This document shows, in pieces, positions 60,832 to 64,000 of a stretch of 64,000 nucleotides of DNA. Position 1 is the stretch's first letter. The number at the start of each line of letters is the position of its first letter. The stretch covers positions 4,486,501-4,550,500 of the forward strand of contig NZ_JASKUT010000001.1 in the NCBI RefSeq assembly GCF_030167925.1. The letters run 5' to 3'. Made by a program: the position numbers and the translations under genes. Source of the DNA: Paenibacillus silviterrae (GTDB lineage Bacteria > Bacillota > Bacilli > Paenibacillales > NBRC-103111). The notes under the pieces were generated by a model. That model saw only the letters and a program-made list of their open reading frames with translations. It ran no database searches and was not told where the DNA came from.

Positions 60832-62454
60832 TTATACAACGCAAACGCGGTTGCGGCCTGTCCGTTTGGCTTCATAGAGCGCCTGGTCGGCGCGTACGAG
60901 CAGGGAGTGCAGCGGCTCGCCGGGGCCCTGCCACTGCGCCGCCCCGATGCTGGTCGTTACGCGGAAGACAGCGCCTTCACCTGAGCGGTGCTCCATCGCC
61001 GCCAGCTGCTTGAGCAGCCTTTCCGCTAGCGCCAGTGCGGCATCCAAGCCGGTATCCGGCAGGAGAATCAGGAATTCTTCGCCGCCGAAGCGGGCGATGG
61101 CATCGCCCGGCCGGGCTTCCTTCTGCAGCAGTCGGCTAAAGGACTCAAGCAGCCTGTCCCCCGAGTCGTGGCCGTACTGATCGTTGATCTGCTTGAAGTG
61201 ATCCAAATCCAAAAGCAAGATACAGAACAGCTCCCCCGTACGTTCCGCTCTCTCCCACACCTTGTTCATTCTCTCCTGAATGCTTCGGCGATTCATCAGC
61301 CCCGTCAAGTAGTCCGTACGCGCTTCCATTTCCTTCAACAAGTTCAGCCGCTGCAGCTCCTCGAATGCAGCCTCAAGCTCCTTCTGCTGCTGCAGCAGGC
61401 GCCGGCCCTGCCGTTCCAGCTTCTCGTTGGACTGCTCCAGCAAGCCGAACAGCCTTCGGTTATCGGCAAGCGTCAGAAACTGCCGGATGATAATGAGAAC
61501 AAGCGATACGAGGATGCCGATCATCAGCTCGTCCAGCGGGGGGGTGACGAATATCATTACCGCCAGCAGCAGGACGAAAGCGATATAAGGAAGCAAGGGA
61601 TGTGCCCCGAGCTTACGCCGGGTATCGGGAGCTTGCGGATCCGCCAAAGGGCGGTCTGTGCCGGTCAAGCTGGACAAGCCGAGCATCAGTAGTCCGCAGG
61701 CCCATAACGGATCAATCCAATCACCCGAGGCATAACTTCCCGCAATCGTTTTCATTACATAGATCTGAATGGCAATACACCATAGGCCGGAAGCAAATAC
61801 AATGTGAAGCAGACTTAAACTGCGGCTTCCATGGGGGTGGTAGCTGTAATACATAAATAGGGAACCGAGAAAGCAGCCGAGCGCTCCAATCGGATACATC
61901 AGCAGGAGCACAGCCCGACCACTGTCGATGCCGGACGGATTCAAGATCGGTAAAAAAATAAAATGCCAGTTGAGCGTCCCTATCGTCACCATGGTAATTA
62001 GAATGTCAAAGGCCGCATGAATCGTAAGCATCGGTCGATAGGAATGCAGTAAGGACAAAATCGCCCCGATAAACACAACGGGCAATACGGCAAAGAACAG
62101 ATCCGCAGTGGTGTAGGCCGTAGGAACGGAGCCCTGCCATACATAAAGGTCCTGAATGCGCCATAGGGTTTCGCCGATCCCGTAAAGCAGCGCACCGCTG
62201 AAAAACAACTGCCATGCTCTTCTCAGCTTCCCTTGCTGATGCCTAAGGCCGTACCCCATCAGAAGCAGGCTTAGCATCACCCCAACCGGGCTTAGCACAT
62301 CCGAAGCGATTCTGCCGTATGGCGGCTGGAGCACGAGCAATAATCCGAAGTATACGAGAGCGTATACGAGAACAAGCATTCGTGCCCGGCGCAGCAGCGG
62401 AAGCTTGTGACGGATGGAAGTACCGATGGGTGGAGGCGCGGCCGAGTAGGTCAT
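60832..62454 (-). CDS. Membrane diguanylate cyclase (GGDEF) with intact I-site
   Basis: A 540-residue protein with about eight or nine membrane segments (residues 25-330), a coiled-coil linker (QSNEKLERQGRRLLQQQKE), and a GGDEF domain. The active site is GGEEF near 455 with RTDYLTGLMNRRS at the start. The inhibitory I-site RPGD stands five residues before it, so product feedback is expected. ATG 62454 has GGAG 9 bases upstream; a longer reading adds 16 residues. It is a different type from the cyclase at 20368. Confidence 0.9.
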   Translation of the reverse strand: MTYSAAPPPIGTSIRHKLPLLRRARMLVLVYALVYFGLLLVLQPPYGRIASDVLSPVGVMLSLLLMGYGLRHQQGKLRRAWQLFFSGALLYGIGETLWRIQDLYVWQGSVPTAYTTADLFFAVLPVVFIGAILSLLHSYRPMLTIHAAFDILITMVTIGTLNWHFIFLPILNPSGIDSGRAVLLLMYPIGALGCFLGSLFMYYSYHPHGSRSLSLLHIVFASGLWCIAIQIYVMKTIAGSYASGDWIDPLWACGLLMLGLSSLTGTDRPLADPQAPDTRRKLGAHPLLPYIAFVLLLAVMIFVTPPLDELMIGILVSLVLIIIRQFLTLADNRRLFGLLEQSNEKLERQGRRLLQQQKELEAAFEELQRLNLLKEMEARTDYLTGLMNRRSIQERMNKVWERAERTGELFCILLLDLDHFKQINDQYGHDSGDRLLESFSRLLQKEARPGDAIARFGGEEFLILLPDTGLDAALALAERLLKQLAAMEHRSGEGAVFRVTTSIGAAQWQGPGEPLHSLLVRADQALYEAKRTGRNRVCVV

Positions 62455-62482
62455 GACGGAAAACTCCTTAAACAACAAGTTG

Positions 62483-62512
62483 AAAAAAGGAACACGCCCC
62501 ATCGGGGCGTAT
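62483..62512 (-). terminator. Terminator of the GH15 gene
   Basis: On the minus strand ACGCCCC-GAT-GGGGCGT is followed by a T run. Confidence 0.85.
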
Positions 62513-62525
62513 CCCGGTTATACCT

Positions 62526-64000
62526 TTAGCATTTGGATTGACTTGTAAGCTTTTGATACTTTTCTATATATTTTACCACAGTTAACACGTATGTGGCATG
62601 TGACCAGGTCAGAGGAGCTACCGATACCGGGCTCCCGTCGAACGGATCCAGCTGCTCCGGAAGGACGCCGCTTTCGATGGCGTGAGCCACAACCCATTCC
62701 AGCGTACGCCGCGGCGACTCCAGCTCCTCCAGCGACTTGGCGCATTCGATCTCCCACTCCGCGATCCAGAGCGTACAGATAATCCATGGATTACCGGGGA
62801 TGTTCTCAATGTCCGAGGAGCGCTGGAAGTAGTAGTCGTGATGGTACCGCGCTACACCGCCTACCTCCGTCTTAATGGTCAATCCGGCCTTGTTGGCCTG
62901 CATCGTGCTGACGACGCGCGGGTCATCCGCCGGCAGTACGCCGAATTCGAAAATCCCGTACACGCTGCTCTCCAGCGTACGATCCTTCACCCATTGGCCG
63001 TTATCGAGATAGAGCCCCCGAACAAAGCGGCCTTCCTCTTCGTCCCACAGATGCTTGAGTATGCCGGACTTGATACGCTCCGCTGTGTGGCGGTAACGGC
63101 TGCTGCGCTCCTCGTCGCCGAACAGATTGCTGAAGTTGGCTGCTGCAATCAAGCCGCCGTACACCGCGGAAGCAGTGAACGTATAGATGCCGTAGCGCTC
63201 CTCCCACAGGTCGTAGCTCGGCTTCGGCAGGTTCAGGTCGGCTTCAATATAGCTCGACATGAAGCGGGCCGAGCGGCGGATCAAGTCGCGGTAGAGTGAC
63301 TGCGGGAGCTCGATATCGCCGTGGCGCACGTAGTCCTGCCACAGGGCAAACAGTACGAGCGCCGTTTCGTCTTCCTGAATGGGCAGCTGGGCATTGCCGT
63401 TGTTTAAATAAGGATGCCAGCTGGAGCCGACGGTGCCGTCCGGATTGTACTTATGGTGTAAGTAGCCATCCGGTGACAGCGCCTTGGCGCAAAACTCAAA
63501 GAACGGTACGATCATCCCTTGATAGCCGGCCATCGACATGGCATAAGCGATCAGGGCGCCGTCACGAGGCCACATGTAGCTGTAATGGTCTCGGTTGCTC
63601 TGCATAATATCCGAATCGTTCGCGGCAATGATGGCGCCGTTCGCATCCGTTTGGGTCCGCACGATCAGCAAGCTTTGCTTATACAGCCGGACACAGGCTT
63701 CCGTCAGGTCGCCGAAGTTGAGCTCCGCTTTGTTGACCCAGCGCTGCCAGTAAATTTGGGCGCGGTCGAGGAGATTGCCCGGATGGCTTTCCCGAACATA
63801 AGCATCCAGCTTCTTCACTTCCTCCAGGCTTTTGCCGGCCGACATCCAGTAGTAGATATGCTCATCACCGTTCGGCGGCACATGGGTGCGGAAGCTGATC
63901 GTGCTGTCGACGGAGCCCTGCGAGATCGGATTGCCGGACAGATGTCCGTCCTCGGCGTCCCGCCAGGTTCCTTCCGCATTGTAGAACCGCTTTACACCGG
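62526..64000 (-). CDS. GH15-family glucoamylase-like enzyme (5' end outside window)
   Basis: The frame continues to the right edge, so the N-terminus is missing; 490 residues are visible. GH15 features: YSYMWPRDGALIAYAMSMAGY, with the general acid region near DEDETALVLFALW (given in part: EDETALVLF), and later WDEEEGRFVRGLYL, and GNPWIICTLWIAEWEIEC. It hydrolyses terminal alpha-glucosidic bonds, possibly intracellular, as no signal peptide can be judged. A terminator follows, then the GGDEF gene. Confidence 0.88.
   Translation of the reverse strand, partial: GVKRFYNAEGTWRDAEDGHLSGNPISQGSVDSTISFRTHVPPNGDEHIYYWMSAGKSLEEVKKLDAYVRESHPGNLLDRAQIYWQRWVNKAELNFGDLTEACVRLYKQSLLIVRTQTDANGAIIAANDSDIMQSNRDHYSYMWPRDGALIAYAMSMAGYQGMIVPFFEFCAKALSPDGYLHHKYNPDGTVGSSWHPYLNNGNAQLPIQEDETALVLFALWQDYVRHGDIELPQSLYRDLIRRSARFMSSYIEADLNLPKPSYDLWEERYGIYTFTASAVYGGLIAAANFSNLFGDEERSSRYRHTAERIKSGILKHLWDEEEGRFVRGLYLDNGQWVKDRTLESSVYGIFEFGVLPADDPRVVSTMQANKAGLTIKTEVGGVARYHHDYYFQRSSDIENIPGNPWIICTLWIAEWEIECAKSLEELESPRRTLEWVVAHAIESGVLPEQLDPFDGSPVSVAPLTWSHATYVLTVVKYIEKYQKLTSQSKC

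Overview
The window looks like chromosomal DNA of an endospore-forming Gram-positive bacterium of the Paenibacillaceae (Paenibacillus-like). The evidence is the Bacillus-type order of sporulation lipoprotein, alr, ndoAI, ndoA, tex, cmpA and sprT; the strong GGAGG ribosome-binding sites with GTG, TTG and one ATT start; T-box leaders; SLH-domain surface proteins; and a WGxxGxxG-type exported protein. No phage, transposase, CRISPR array or rRNA gene was found. The first 2.7 kb is visibly AT-richer than the rest and holds sugar-modifying genes, so it may have been acquired.

Layout. 1-2.7 kb: end of a glycan or cell-surface cluster (an epimerase fused to a glycosyltransferase, and a methyltransferase). 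2.8-10.2 kb: LolA-like lipoprotein, alr, EndoAI/EndoA toxin-antitoxin, tex, the small spore gene cmpA, and sprT. 10.2-11.6 kb: tRNAs Asn, Ser, Glu, Lys, Leu, Leu, with duplicated tRNA 3' ends between them. 11.6-16.8 kb: phosphodiesterase, SLH protein, DUF2621 protein, endonuclease IV, PurU. 16.8-19.9 kb: nitrite reductase nirBD behind two GlnR/TnrA-type boxes. 19.9-29.9 kb: a diguanylate cyclase, transketolase with ppnP, a dehydrogenase fused to a PilZ domain, pgi, and small conserved genes. 30-38 kb: cytochrome c lipoprotein, phosphatase, DinB, MFS, Nudix, a second SLH protein, an RluA-type enzyme and a broken rlmCD-like gene. 38-45 kb: radical-SAM proteins, manA, methyltransferases including trmB, the WGxxGxxG protein. 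45-50 kb: four envelope glycolipid or glycosyltransferase genes. 50-51.3 kb: infC-rpmI-rplT behind an attenuator leader. 51.4-59.5 kb: branched-chain amino-acid genes, with a T-box whose specifier reads Val before ilvBNC and a second reading Leu before leuA. 59.6-64 kb: peroxiredoxin with a PerR-like box, gcvH, a second diguanylate cyclase, and the 3' part of a GH15 glucoamylase gene.

How they fit. Carbon flow is represented by pgi, manA, tkt and ppnP. Nitrogen supply appears under GlnR/TnrA-type control (nirBD), branched-chain synthesis under tRNA charging, and translation-factor supply under ribosomal-protein attenuation. Two diguanylate cyclases and one PilZ-tailed dehydrogenase point to c-di-GMP signalling that may reach a metabolic enzyme directly. 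That fusion, the dual GlnR-type sites and the tRNA-end repeats are the most unusual things seen.
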